A stretch of 6,272 nucleotides of DNA from Acidobacteriota bacterium (GCA_021798655.1 JAJZFE010000485.1:1-6272); one strand, 5' to 3'; positions 1-5,980 are shown, counted from the first letter of the stretch. Program-made: numbers and translations. Notes: a model not told the origin generated them from the letters alone.

Positions 1-1
1 C

Positions 2-175
2 CGCATACGCGCTAGGCGGCAGAGCGCTGCCCTGGTACGGGCAGGGATTCTTCAGAACCACTGGTTTATTTGGGGCATCAACGGGATCGGACGCACCTTC
101 GTAGCAACGGAACTGGAAGCCCAAGATAGTGCTGGAGATAGCGAACTCGAAGCTCGGATGAAGGCTGTGCGTTGA
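2..175 (+). CDS. Possible C-terminal fragment of an unknown protein (5' end outside window)
   Basis: A reading frame is open from the left edge and ends at TGA 173-175, giving 57 residues. It includes the stretch NHWFIWGINGIGRTFVATE followed by an acidic, polar tail ending in MKAVR. The mix of hydrophobic and charged residues is protein-like, but I recognise no family and see no catalytic motif. The fragment would be transcribed towards the minus-strand recombinase gene, so the two would converge across 176-502. The same DNA contains two overlapping hairpin arms (GGCAG/CTGCC at 18-31 and CCCTG/CAGGG at 30-46), so a non-coding origin cannot be excluded. With so short a piece, chance openness in GC-rich DNA is a real alternative. 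Confidence 0.35.
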   Translation, partial: RIRARRQSAALVRAGILQNHWFIWGINGIGRTFVATELEAQDSAGDSELEARMKAVR

Positions 176-376
176 AGTCGGAACCCCCTGACGCGAGTTT
201 TCGCTTAGCAGCGCATTCGCCGCCAGCAAGCCGTCCGGGATTTGGGCCTCGATTCCGAGTTGCATTTGCATTCGATTGTACGGGGATTGGGGCGTGGAAG
301 AGGAGCGGATTCGCAGCTCGATGGGCCGGGGGATGCCAGCTCGATTCGTGGCCGGATGAGCGGCGGCAAGAGCGCA

Positions 377-392
377 GCTAAGGGAAGAACAT
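377..392. repeat. 16-bp exact direct repeat, copy 1 (other copy 3407-3422)
   Basis: GCTAAGGGAAGAACAT is identical to 3407-3422 within the primase gene. On the minus strand both copies can be read in the same codon phase as VLPLAA. In the gene this is part of the linker after the TOPRIM domain; here it lies in a frame with no clear gene. Similarity continues weakly for about 12 bases on the side of lower coordinates. A rough chance estimate for an exact 16-mer pair in 6.3 kb is below one percent, so it may be a remnant of a duplicated piece of the gene, but it is short. Confidence 0.5.
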
Positions 393-441
393 TGGGGACG
401 GGATGCGGTGGCCGTCCAAGCGTCCGTTGCCGGTCGTTTCT

Positions 442-456
442 TAAAACCCTGTCAAG
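442..456 (+). repeat. 15-bp direct repeat flanking the operon, copy A
   Basis: TAAAACCCTGTCAAG lies 46 bp outside the recombinase stop codon. It matches TAAAAACCTGTCAAG at 4761-4775 at 14 of 15 positions in the same orientation. The two copies bracket the primase-recombinase operon. It could be a half site or core of an attachment site, or a dispersed intergenic motif of the host genome; I recall similar AAAACCCTGTCAAG strings in Acidobacteriota. A 14/15 match is close to what chance allows in a window this size, so position is the main argument. Confidence 0.4.
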
Positions 457-502
457 AGACTCCAGAGGTTTATTTCTCCGGCGGAAGATATGACTCTATG
501 TG

Positions 503-1555
503 TTATTCCGGCTCCTCTTCGGCCTCGGCATGGAGAGCGGCGAACAGCTCGTCTCCGCCCGGTCTCTCCGAGGGAGACGCCGCGCCTTCTGGCCGCTTCA
601 GCATCGCCGCCGGATGGGTCGAAGCGTGGACTTGTTGCAGGGTTCGGATGGAGACGTGGGTATAGATCTGCGTCGTCTCCAGCTTCACATGGCCGAGGAT
701 CTCCTGGATGTGCCGGATGTCGGCCCCGTTCTCATGCATCAGCGTGGCCATCGTGTGGCGGAAGAGATGGCAAGCGCCGGTCTTGCCCAGCTTGGCCGCG
801 TCGATCCGGGCCTTGACGTTCGAGGTCATGTGATCGCGGCTGAACGGTTCGCCGCTGGCCGTGAGGAAGACGGTCATATCGTCCGGCTCGGAAGCAAGCT
901 GCGGGCGGGCCTCTTGGATGTACTTCTGAAGCCACGCGATCGCCCGCTCTCCGATCGGCACATAGCGGTCCTTCTTCCCCTTGCCCTGCCGGACGAGCAC
1001 GACGCCGCGTTCGAGCGAGAGTTCGTACAGCTTCAGCGCGATCACCTCCATGCGCCGGATACCGGTCGAGTACAGAACCTCGACGATCGCCCGGTCGCGC
1101 AGCCCTATCGGGTCGTCGATGTCGCAGAGCAGGAGGATTCGCTCAACCTCCTGGGCCGAGAAGATGTTCCTGGGCAGTGGATTCCCCAGCTTGGGCAGCT
1201 CCAGTTCGGATGCCGGGTTGTGCAACAGGTAGTTCTTTCGCGTCATCCACCGGAACCACATCCGCAGGGGAACCAGGCGCGAGTGCTGCGTGCGGAAGCT
1301 CATCGGGTCGCCATTCTTTTTGCGGTAGTGGAAGAGATACCGTTGGTACCGCTCCAGCACGGGCCGCGTGACCTCCAGCGGCTCCGCAAGCCCGCGCTCG
1401 TGGCACCACCGGATGAAGGCGACCAGGTGGAACGTGCGGTTGCTGATCGTGTTCTCGGAGTAGTTCTGGATGGCGAGGGCCTGCATGTACTCGCGCAGCA
1501 TGACCTCCAGCAGAGTCTCCGGCTGGGGCTTGCGCGGCGCGGCGGCGCGGGCCAT
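503..1555 (-). CDS. XerC/XerD-like site-specific tyrosine recombinase (integrase)
   Basis: Tyrosine recombinases cut and rejoin DNA through a covalent 3'-phosphotyrosine; here the likely role is integration and excision of the element. The 350-residue protein has an N-terminal SAM-like core-binding domain (about 14-115, with NYSENTISNR) and a C-terminal catalytic domain (about 130-315). All six catalytic positions are visible: R167 in TGIRRMEV, K192 in QGKGKKDR, H263 and R266 in HLFRH, H289 in LGH and the nucleophile Y298 in QIYTHVS. The tail after 320 is acidic and probably disordered. Length is slightly above the roughly 300 residues of chromosomal XerC/D. The ATG (1553-1555) overlaps the primase TAA by one base and has GAGGGG six bases upstream, so translation is probably coupled. 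It resembles a widespread XerD-like group I recall next to CHC2 primases, not host dimer-resolving XerC/D. Confidence 0.95.
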   Translation of the reverse strand: MARAAAPRKPQPETLLEVMLREYMQALAIQNYSENTISNRTFHLVAFIRWCHERGLAEPLEVTRPVLERYQRYLFHYRKKNGDPMSFRTQHSRLVPLRMWFRWMTRKNYLLHNPASELELPKLGNPLPRNIFSAQEVERILLLCDIDDPIGLRDRAIVEVLYSTGIRRMEVIALKLYELSLERGVVLVRQGKGKKDRYVPIGERAIAWLQKYIQEARPQLASEPDDMTVFLTASGEPFSRDHMTSNVKARIDAAKLGKTGACHLFRHTMATLMHENGADIRHIQEILGHVKLETTQIYTHVSIRTLQQVHASTHPAAMLKRPEGAASPSERPGGDELFAALHAEAEEEPE

Positions 1556-4500
1556 TACTTGCCCCTCGCATAGCCGGACGCATAGACCGGCGCATGGCCC
1601 GCTCCGTTCATGCTGCCGTTAGGACGCGGCGGCATGGCTACGACCGGGGATTCCTCTTCTTCGTCCTGTACTGTGTTTTTCAGGGCATTTCCATAAAACG
1701 GCACTGGAAGCCGCATGGATGCTGGCGATCTCTCACCCGGACCACCCCCGGACACCCCCCGGACTTGGCCCAGACCGCCCCCAGACTTCTGCCCCTCAAG
1801 CCCAGACTTCTTCGCGTCGTACCCATGCTCCAGCCCCGGCAAGGCGGGCTGCGATTCATCGGCTGGCAGCTCCCCGTTTTTGCTTTGCTCATCCAGGAAC
1901 AGTTCGTAGACGAAGCTCTGGCCGCGCCCGCCGCGATGCACGATCAGATATTCGAGGTCTTCCAACCGGCGCAAGTGCGTCTTCAGTTGCGAGTCGCTCC
2001 AACTCGTGGCGGCCCGCACGTCGCGCCGGGAGAAGCGGTAGTCCGTGCGCTCGATCTTCTGCCGCTGGCACTCCGCCGAGACCATCGCGTCGACCAGAAG
2101 CAACAGCCGCCGCGTCTGTCCCTGCATGTCGTCGAGCGAACGGCCCAACACGTCATGGATGAGTTTTTTCGCCAGCTCCACGTCCGCCTCGGTGGCCTCG
2201 ATGTACTCGAACGGTTTGCCCTCCTCGTCGGTCGCCGTCTTCACCTCGCGCTGCCATTGGTGCAGGAACGCGATGGCGCGGATGAGCGTAAGGAACTTCA
2301 TGTGGTCGCGCCGCGTCCGCGTCATGCTGTCCGGGAAGCTCAGTCCCACGGCCAGGTCGTTCACCACCTGCACCGGCCGCAGCAGCCGTTGCGCGTTGCG
2401 ATGCAGCTTCAGCACCGCGTCCCGCTTCCGCTTCTGGAGCAAGCCGTCGAGCGTCTGCGACTCGCGCTGCACACGATGGATGGCCTGGGTCTGCTCCCGG
2501 TCCTCGTTCACCGAGAGGACGAGACAGCGATTCAGCAGCTCTTCGTCCACGTCCGGCGATGTGGTCGTCAGGAAGATCATCACCGGGCCTTTGACCCGGT
2601 ACTCGTGCGTGATGTGGCGACCGCTCACCGGGTCTTTGCCCGTCGATGCGATGCTCACCTCGCCCTCGGACTGCAACAGCTTCAACGGGTAGGACGCGCG
2701 TTGCGCGCCCGCCTCCTCCGCGATGGCGAGCACCTTGTGCTGGAGATCGGTGTCGCCCATGTAGAACAACGACTGGCCCGTCATCGAGGAGTATTGCACC
2801 CGGTGCTCCTCCGGCACGAACGCCAGCACCGCGTCCATCAGCGAGCTTTTGCCGGAAGCGGAAGACGACTGCACGATCACCGCCAGCGGCTTTTCGAGAT
2901 GCCGCGACACCGCGCCCAGGTAGCCGACGAGCTTGTTGGTCTCCTCGCCCACCACGCCGCACCGGGCGAAGTCCTCGACGATGCGCTCCATCAGGCGCGG
3001 ATCGCGCAGCAGCTCCAGGGCAGCGGCCCGCTCCTCCTCGGTCAGCTTGATCTCCGGCTCCTTCGGAGCCAACGCCTGCCTGATCTGCTCGTCGCGCAGC
3101 TCCTCCAGCTTGAACAGCAGCTTGCTCAGGTCGCGGCCCACGATCTCTTCCTTGATCCCCAGCTCCGCCGCCGCCTGCTTCACGAACGCCATCCGGGGAC
3201 GCGCAGCGTTCAGCTCCAGCGTGTCCACATGCAAGGCCATGTCGCCGTAAGCGTTCACTCCCATCACCCGGAGATTGATCCGCAGCATGTCGTCGCTCAG
3301 GTTCTTCTGCAACCCGCGCACCCGGTACTCGCGGTCGCCGAAGCGCAGCAGCACGTCCTCGCCCCGCACCTCGAACGGCGGCGGCGCAACCGGCGCAAGA
3401 ACGGCGGCTAAGGGAAGAACATGCTCTGGGATCGCGGCGGCGGATGCTGCGACGGCTGGCTCTGGAGAGGGTTCGACGGGAGCGACGCCAGCGGCCTCGA
3501 TCAACGGCTCCGGTACAGATTCCTCGATCATTTTTTCTTTAGCTGCTTGCTCTTCTTTCGGAGCGGCGACGATCTCAGGTTGAGCCGCAACGGACGGCGC
3601 AACCATCACCGGCACGGCCACGCGCGGCTCTGGCCGTTGCCCCTTTCCTATCCAAGCGGCGCGGTTCAACAGCACTCCAAGACTCTTCGCCGCGGGCGTC
3701 ACCTTCAGCGCGTACTCGTTCGCGTCCATGCCCTTCGGGAACTCCACACGGAAACACTCGAAGCCAGTTTGCATCAGCTCCCCGGCCAGCTTTGCCGCTG
3801 CCTTGTTGCCCGCTTCGTCCGCGTCGTAGGCGATGTACACGCGCTTCGTTCCGTGCCGCTCGAAGGCCGCTCTGTGGTCTTTGGTGAAGCCGTTCACGCC
3901 GTAGCTGGCCGTCACGTTGCGATGCCCCGCGCACCAGAACGTCAGCGCGTCGATCAGCGATTCGCAGAGGATGATGTCTTTCGACGCGACGAACGCCTCC
4001 TCGTTCCACACGCCCCGCATCGACCCCGGAAGGTACAGGTGATAGTCCGTCCCTTCGCGCAGGTTGTCGTTGATCTTGCGCCCGTAGAGCTGCACCACGT
4101 CGCCCTCCAGGTTCACCACCGGGATCACCAGAGAGCCGCGCAGATGCTCATGTCCGGTCTTGCGGAAGACGCCCAGCCGCTCCAGTTGCCCGCGCAGCTC
4201 CGCGCCGGCGCGACGGTTCTTGTCCGGCAACGCCGGCCCCAGCATCCGGTCGCTGAACCCCAACTGGAACCGCTCCACCATCTCCGAAGATTGAAGGCCG
4301 CGCTTCTCCAGATACCGCTTCGCCTCCGGCGTTTCGCCGAGCGTCCGGTGATAGAACCGAACCACCTCCAGCATCGCCGCCCGGTCCTCCGCGCCCAGCG
4401 TCACCGGGCAGGGCAGCTTCGGAACCGTGCTCACCTTCACCACCGGCCCCGGCGACGGCTCGTAGTCCCTCCTCAGCAGCTCCAGAGCGTGTTTGAAGCT

Positions 4501-4743
4501 CACCCCCTCGGCCCGCATCACCCACAGGATCACGTCGCCCCCCTCGCCACACGCGCCCTTGCAGCTCCACACATTCTTCGCCGGGTCGATGTTCAGGCTC
4601 GGATGCCGGTCGTCGTGGAACGGGCACAGCCCGATCAGCTCCTTGCCCACGCGACGGAGCTTGATGCCCCGCGCCTCCGCTAGCCGCTGGATCGAGACTT
4701 CCTTCTTTAGCCGCTCCTTCACGTCGTCCGGCGTGTATGGCAT
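1555..4743 (-). CDS. CHC2 zinc-finger / TOPRIM primase fused to an AAA+-like ATPase and winged helix
   Basis: This is a probable replication protein of a mobile element, making RNA primers and possibly unwinding or remodelling DNA. Of 1062 residues, 36-95 form a CHC2-type zinc finger (C40, H43, C61, C65 in SCKGACGEGGD). Residues 140-345 form a DnaG-like core with IPVVNLEGDVVQLYGRKI, the TOPRIM glutamate E261 in LCESLIDAL and the acidic pair D307/D309 in AYDADEAG. A linker rich in Ala, Pro and Glu follows (about 365-460). An ATPase domain (about 570-760) has Walker A SSSASGKSS with K632, a likely Walker B VLAIAEEAG (E676/E677), a sensor-like LTTTSP and R739 as a possible arginine finger. Residues 902-950 look like a winged helix (SRRDVRAATSWSDSQLKTHL). 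The tail from 970 is Gly/Ser-rich, and its DNA carries an 11-bp repeat. The ATG has CCTCCT (AGGAGG on the coding strand) nine bases upstream. It is first in an operon with the recombinase. Helicase activity is inferred, not shown. Confidence 0.93.
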   Translation of the reverse strand: MPYTPDDVKERLKKEVSIQRLAEARGIKLRRVGKELIGLCPFHDDRHPSLNIDPAKNVWSCKGACGEGGDVILWVMRAEGVSFKHALELLRRDYEPSPGPVVKVSTVPKLPCPVTLGAEDRAAMLEVVRFYHRTLGETPEAKRYLEKRGLQSSEMVERFQLGFSDRMLGPALPDKNRRAGAELRGQLERLGVFRKTGHEHLRGSLVIPVVNLEGDVVQLYGRKINDNLREGTDYHLYLPGSMRGVWNEEAFVASKDIILCESLIDALTFWCAGHRNVTASYGVNGFTKDHRAAFERHGTKRVYIAYDADEAGNKAAAKLAGELMQTGFECFRVEFPKGMDANEYALKVTPAAKSLGVLLNRAAWIGKGQRPEPRVAVPVMVAPSVAAQPEIVAAPKEEQAAKEKMIEESVPEPLIEAAGVAPVEPSPEPAVAASAAAIPEHVLPLAAVLAPVAPPPFEVRGEDVLLRFGDREYRVRGLQKNLSDDMLRINLRVMGVNAYGDMALHVDTLELNAARPRMAFVKQAAAELGIKEEIVGRDLSKLLFKLEELRDEQIRQALAPKEPEIKLTEEERAAALELLRDPRLMERIVEDFARCGVVGEETNKLVGYLGAVSRHLEKPLAVIVQSSSASGKSSLMDAVLAFVPEEHRVQYSSMTGQSLFYMGDTDLQHKVLAIAEEAGAQRASYPLKLLQSEGEVSIASTGKDPVSGRHITHEYRVKGPVMIFLTTTSPDVDEELLNRCLVLSVNEDREQTQAIHRVQRESQTLDGLLQKRKRDAVLKLHRNAQRLLRPVQVVNDLAVGLSFPDSMTRTRRDHMKFLTLIRAIAFLHQWQREVKTATDEEGKPFEYIEATEADVELAKKLIHDVLGRSLDDMQGQTRRLLLLVDAMVSAECQRQKIERTDYRFSRRDVRAATSWSDSQLKTHLRRLEDLEYLIVHRGGRGQSFVYELFLDEQSKNGELPADESQPALPGLEHGYDAKKSGLEGQKSGGGLGQVRGVSGGGPGERSPASMRLPVPFYGNALKNTVQDEEEESPVVAMPPRPNGSMNGAGHAPVYASGYARGK
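1736..1811. repeat. 11-bp-spaced CCC(A/G)GAC array inside the primase 3' end (iteron-like)
   Basis: The heptamer CCCGGAC starts at 1736, 1747 and 1758, and CCCAGAC at 1769, 1780 and 1801. The first five starts are exactly 11 bp apart; the last follows after 21 bp with a degenerate unit between. On the minus strand the motif reads GTC(C/T)GGG. The two copies ending in TTCT (1780-1790 and 1801-1811) are identical over 11 bases. The array encodes the Gly/Ser-rich tail of the primase (about residues 978-1004), but a period of 11 changes codon phase every unit, so the protein shows no matching repeat. Spacing close to one helical turn fits iterons or recombinase accessory sites, an inference. Confidence 0.7.
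3407..3422. repeat. 16-bp exact direct repeat, copy 2 (other copy 377-392)
   Basis: GCTAAGGGAAGAACAT here encodes HVLPLAA (about residues 441-447) on the minus strand, in the Ala/Pro-rich linker of the primase-ATPase between the TOPRIM and ATPase parts. The other copy lies beyond the recombinase gene. Confidence 0.5.
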
Positions 4744-4760
4744 CTTTTCCGTCCTCCTCC

Positions 4761-4775
4761 TAAAAACCTGTCAAG
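4761..4775 (+). repeat. 15-bp direct repeat flanking the operon, copy B
   Basis: TAAAAACCTGTCAAG lies 17 bp upstream of the primase ATG and matches the copy at 442-456 at 14 of 15 positions. Read on the minus strand it contains CTTGACAGG. TTGACA here looks like a -35 box but is too close to the primase start codon to serve it with a normal -10 box and leader. Confidence 0.4.
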
Positions 4776-4827
4776 TGCTTTTTATGCATTTGTTGGTACG
4801 GCCCGTCACATGTAAACTCGTTCCGAG

Positions 4828-4854
4828 AGTATACGGATATGTATATCAGGTCAA
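4828..4854 (-). promoter_or_regulatory. Candidate sigma-70-type promoter of the primase-recombinase operon
   Basis: On the minus strand TTGACC (4849-4854) is followed after 15 bp by TATACT (4828-4833). Each box matches the consensus at five of six positions; the spacing is two bases shorter than the ideal 17. Transcription would start near 4821, leaving a leader of about 75-80 bases before the primase ATG. That leader ends in an AGGAGG ribosome binding site. The short spacer lowers confidence. Confidence 0.4.
4830..4845. promoter_or_regulatory. Candidate operator: TATAC-N6-GTATA inverted repeat
   Basis: TATAC (4830-4834) and GTATA (4841-4845) form a perfect inverted repeat with a six-base spacer. 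Within it GATAT-GT-ATATC (4836-4847) forms a second, shifted dyad. The repeat lies between and partly over the candidate -35 and -10 boxes of the operon, and just ahead of the divergent XRE gene. XRE-family dimers commonly bind dyads of this size, so the adjacent gene product is the obvious candidate ligand. Confidence 0.4.
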
Positions 4855-4865
4855 CGCATCTGGAG

Positions 4866-4873
4866 AAGGAGGT
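4866..4873 (+). promoter_or_regulatory. Strong Shine-Dalgarno AAGGAGGT upstream of an out-of-frame ATG
   Basis: AAGGAGGT is the best ribosome binding site in the window. The ATG at the right distance (4882, eight bases on) is not in frame with the XRE gene. It opens a 33-codon frame ending at TGA 4981-4983, whose stop overlaps an in-frame XRE Met codon (ATG 4980) as ATGA. The nearest in-frame XRE starts are 4839, upstream of this site, and 4905, 31 bases downstream of it. The site may serve a leader peptide, or may act poorly and at a distance for 4905. Confidence 0.45.
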
Positions 4874-4904
4874 CACGGAAGATGCCCTTAGAATCGGCCT
4901 TGCC

Positions 4905-5318
4905 ATGCCTAAGGGAACAGCGACCACGAACAAGGATTCTTTCGGCCAACGCCTCATCGCGCTCCGCAAGGAACGCGACATGACGCAAGTGCAGCTAGCC
5001 AAGGCTGCTCAGGTCACGCAACGCGCGATCTCCTACTACGAGACCGACGGCGGCTCTCCGCCTGGCCCGGTGATCGCGCAACTGGCGAAGACCCTCAAGG
5101 TCACCGCAGACGAACTGCTCGGCATCCAGGCCACGCCGAGAGAGGCGTCCAGCTTTGAACGGGTCGCAAGCGACCCGGAGAAGCAACGCCTATGGAAGAG
5201 ATTTCAGAGGATCACCCTGCTGCCCGAACGCGATCAAAAGGCCGTCATCCGGCTCATCAACTCGCTCACCGGAACGGCGGGCGCTGAAGCCCACACCACG
5301 GTCCAGACCGAACGATAA
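4905..5318 (+). CDS. XRE/HTH_3-family transcriptional regulator (repressor-like)
   Basis: A cytoplasmic DNA-binding regulator, probably controlling the divergent primase-recombinase operon and its own transcript. From the chosen start it has 137 residues. A classic HTH_3 domain spans about 13-73 (FGQRLIALRKERDMTQ, then TQRAISYYE as the likely recognition helix, then VIAQLAKTLKVTADELLGI). A charged helical tail follows (about 83-121), with no peptidase or metal-binding domain. The frame also extends back to ATG 4839, adding 22 residues. I prefer 4905 because the candidate operator (4830-4845) overlaps 4839 and because the HTH domain then begins close to the N terminus, as is usual. Neither start has a good ribosome binding site in frame. 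The stop lies 22 bp before the antitoxin gene, so the three plus-strand genes may be one operon. The family is clear; the target is inferred. Confidence 0.88.
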   Translation: MPKGTATTNKDSFGQRLIALRKERDMTQVQLAKAAQVTQRAISYYETDGGSPPGPVIAQLAKTLKVTADELLGIQATPREASSFERVASDPEKQRLWKRFQRITLLPERDQKAVIRLINSLTGTAGAEAHTTVQTER

Positions 5319-5340
5319 GCCAACGAAAAGGACTCCGCTC

Positions 5341-5655
5341 ATGCCCCACGCACAGACCAAGGAACACGCCCACGAACTCATCGACCGCATGGCCCCTGGC
5401 CAGGTCGCCGCCGTCGTCGGCCTCATGGAGATTTTGCTCGATCCCGTCGCCCGATCCCTCGCCAACGCGCCCTATGACGACGAGCCGGTCAGCGAAGAAG
5501 AGGCCCGCGACATCGCCGAGTCACGCGCCGCCTACGCCCGTGGAGAGACCGTCTCGAACGACGATGTTTTGGCCGAGTTCGGACTCACCGCCGACGATTT
5601 CGACCGCATGGGACGGACCCCGCTCGACGCCGAACCCCGCCACCCCGGACAGTGA
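5341..5655 (+). CDS. Putative antitoxin of a type II toxin-antitoxin pair
   Basis: It is expected to bind and neutralise the toxin encoded just downstream, and possibly to repress the pair. The 104-residue protein is strongly acidic in its middle and C-terminal parts (DDEPVSEEEARD at 46-57, NDDVLAEFGLTADDF at 73-87). The N-terminal helix pair contains HELIDRMAPGQVAAVVGLM. I see no classical ribbon-helix-helix, AbrB or HTH motif, so the DNA-binding part, if any, is not identified. I recall similar acidic proteins annotated as antitoxins before RelE-type toxins in Acidobacteriota. The start ATG 5341 has AAGGA eight bases upstream; the frame stays open further upstream, but that part overlaps the XRE gene in another frame and is not protein-like. 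The call rests mainly on the neighbour and on composition. Confidence 0.75.
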   Translation: MPHAQTKEHAHELIDRMAPGQVAAVVGLMEILLDPVARSLANAPYDDEPVSEEEARDIAESRAAYARGETVSNDDVLAEFGLTADDFDRMGRTPLDAEPRHPGQ

Positions 5656-5657
5656 GC

Positions 5658-5912
5658 ATGAACCCCAAGAAGATCGACTGGCGCGACCAGGCCAAGGCCC
5701 AGCTCCGCGCCATCGACCAGCCCACAGCCCTCCGCATCCTTCACGCCCTCGCCGACTTCGCCGCCACCGGAGACGGCGACGTAAAACGCCTCCAGAACAT
5801 CGAGCCGCCGGAGTTCCGCCTCCGCGTCGGAGACTACCGGCTCCGCTTCCACGACTACGGACACATCCTCTACGTCACCGCCGTAAAACACCGCCGCGAA
5901 GCCTACCGCTAA
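5658..5912 (+). CDS. RelE/ParE-family type II toxin
   Basis: RelE/ParE-superfamily toxins either cleave mRNA in the ribosome or poison DNA gyrase; sequence alone does not settle which applies here. The 84-residue protein has the usual size and order: an N-terminal helical part (WRDQAKAQLRAIDQPTALRILHAL), then a beta-rich core LQNIEPPEFRLRVGDYRLRF (45-64), and the C-terminal strand with the conserved basic end VKHRREAYR (76-84). R54, R56, R61, R79, R80, Y83 and R84 are candidate functional residues. The ATG lies two bases after the antitoxin stop. A GTG at 5652 that overlaps that stop by three bases is an alternative start, adding two residues. The gene is followed by about 70 bp and then the IS end, so the insertion appears to have spared the toxin. 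Confidence 0.9.
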   Translation: MNPKKIDWRDQAKAQLRAIDQPTALRILHALADFAATGDGDVKRLQNIEPPEFRLRVGDYRLRFHDYGHILYVTAVKHRREAYR

Positions 5913-5980
5913 CCTAGAACACTCACCGGACAGCCCCGCCGCCGCCCGATGGCTCCCGCAGTCGCACTCCGGTTCTCTTA

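Larger units (their letters stand above)
176..502. other. Intergenic region downstream of the recombinase; no convincing gene
   Basis: These 327 bases carry only short overlapping open frames with no recognisable protein and no good ribosome binding site. Two things stand out. Bases 377-392 (GCTAAGGGAAGAACAT) recur exactly inside the primase gene, and 442-456 hold one copy of a 15-bp motif also found just upstream of the primase gene. No tRNA, no strong intrinsic terminator with a T tract and no IS end was seen. As the stretch beyond the recombinase gene, it is a natural place for an attachment site or element boundary, but nothing in the window alone proves this. Confidence 0.5.

Noticed and set aside
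172..502. Short plus-strand frames in the left intergenic region (69 to 85 codons)
   Set aside because: They overlap one another in different frames, lack ribosome binding sites and have no recognisable domains.
1594..4683. Long plus-strand open frames of 605 and 420 codons opposite the primase gene, and one of 357 codons at 500-1573 opposite the recombinase gene
   Set aside because: They are antisense to two proteins with clear domains and catalytic motifs. Their translations are rich in Arg, His, Leu and Gln, with no recognisable fold, as expected from the complement of GC-rich genes.
4770..4775. TTGACA on the minus strand inside the direct repeat as a -35 box for the primase gene
   Set aside because: Only about 26 bases separate it from the ATG, which cannot hold a 17-bp spacer, a -10 box and the ribosome binding site; no -10-like hexamer follows.
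4790..4818. TTGTTG-N17-TAAACT as a plus-strand promoter for the XRE gene
   Set aside because: The boxes match the consensus at only three and four of six positions. It is possible but too weak to list as a feature.
5155..5340. Upstream extension of the antitoxin frame to 5155
   Set aside because: It overlaps the XRE gene in another frame, its translation is Arg/Pro/Ser-rich and not protein-like, and ATG 5341 has a well-placed AAGGA.
5916..5976. Inverted pairs ACCGGA/TCCGGT (5925-5930, 5968-5973) and AGAAC/GTTCT (5916-5920, 5972-5976) after the toxin gene as a terminator
   Set aside because: The loop is about 37 bases, the two pairs are not compatible as one stem and no T tract follows, so an intrinsic terminator is not supported.
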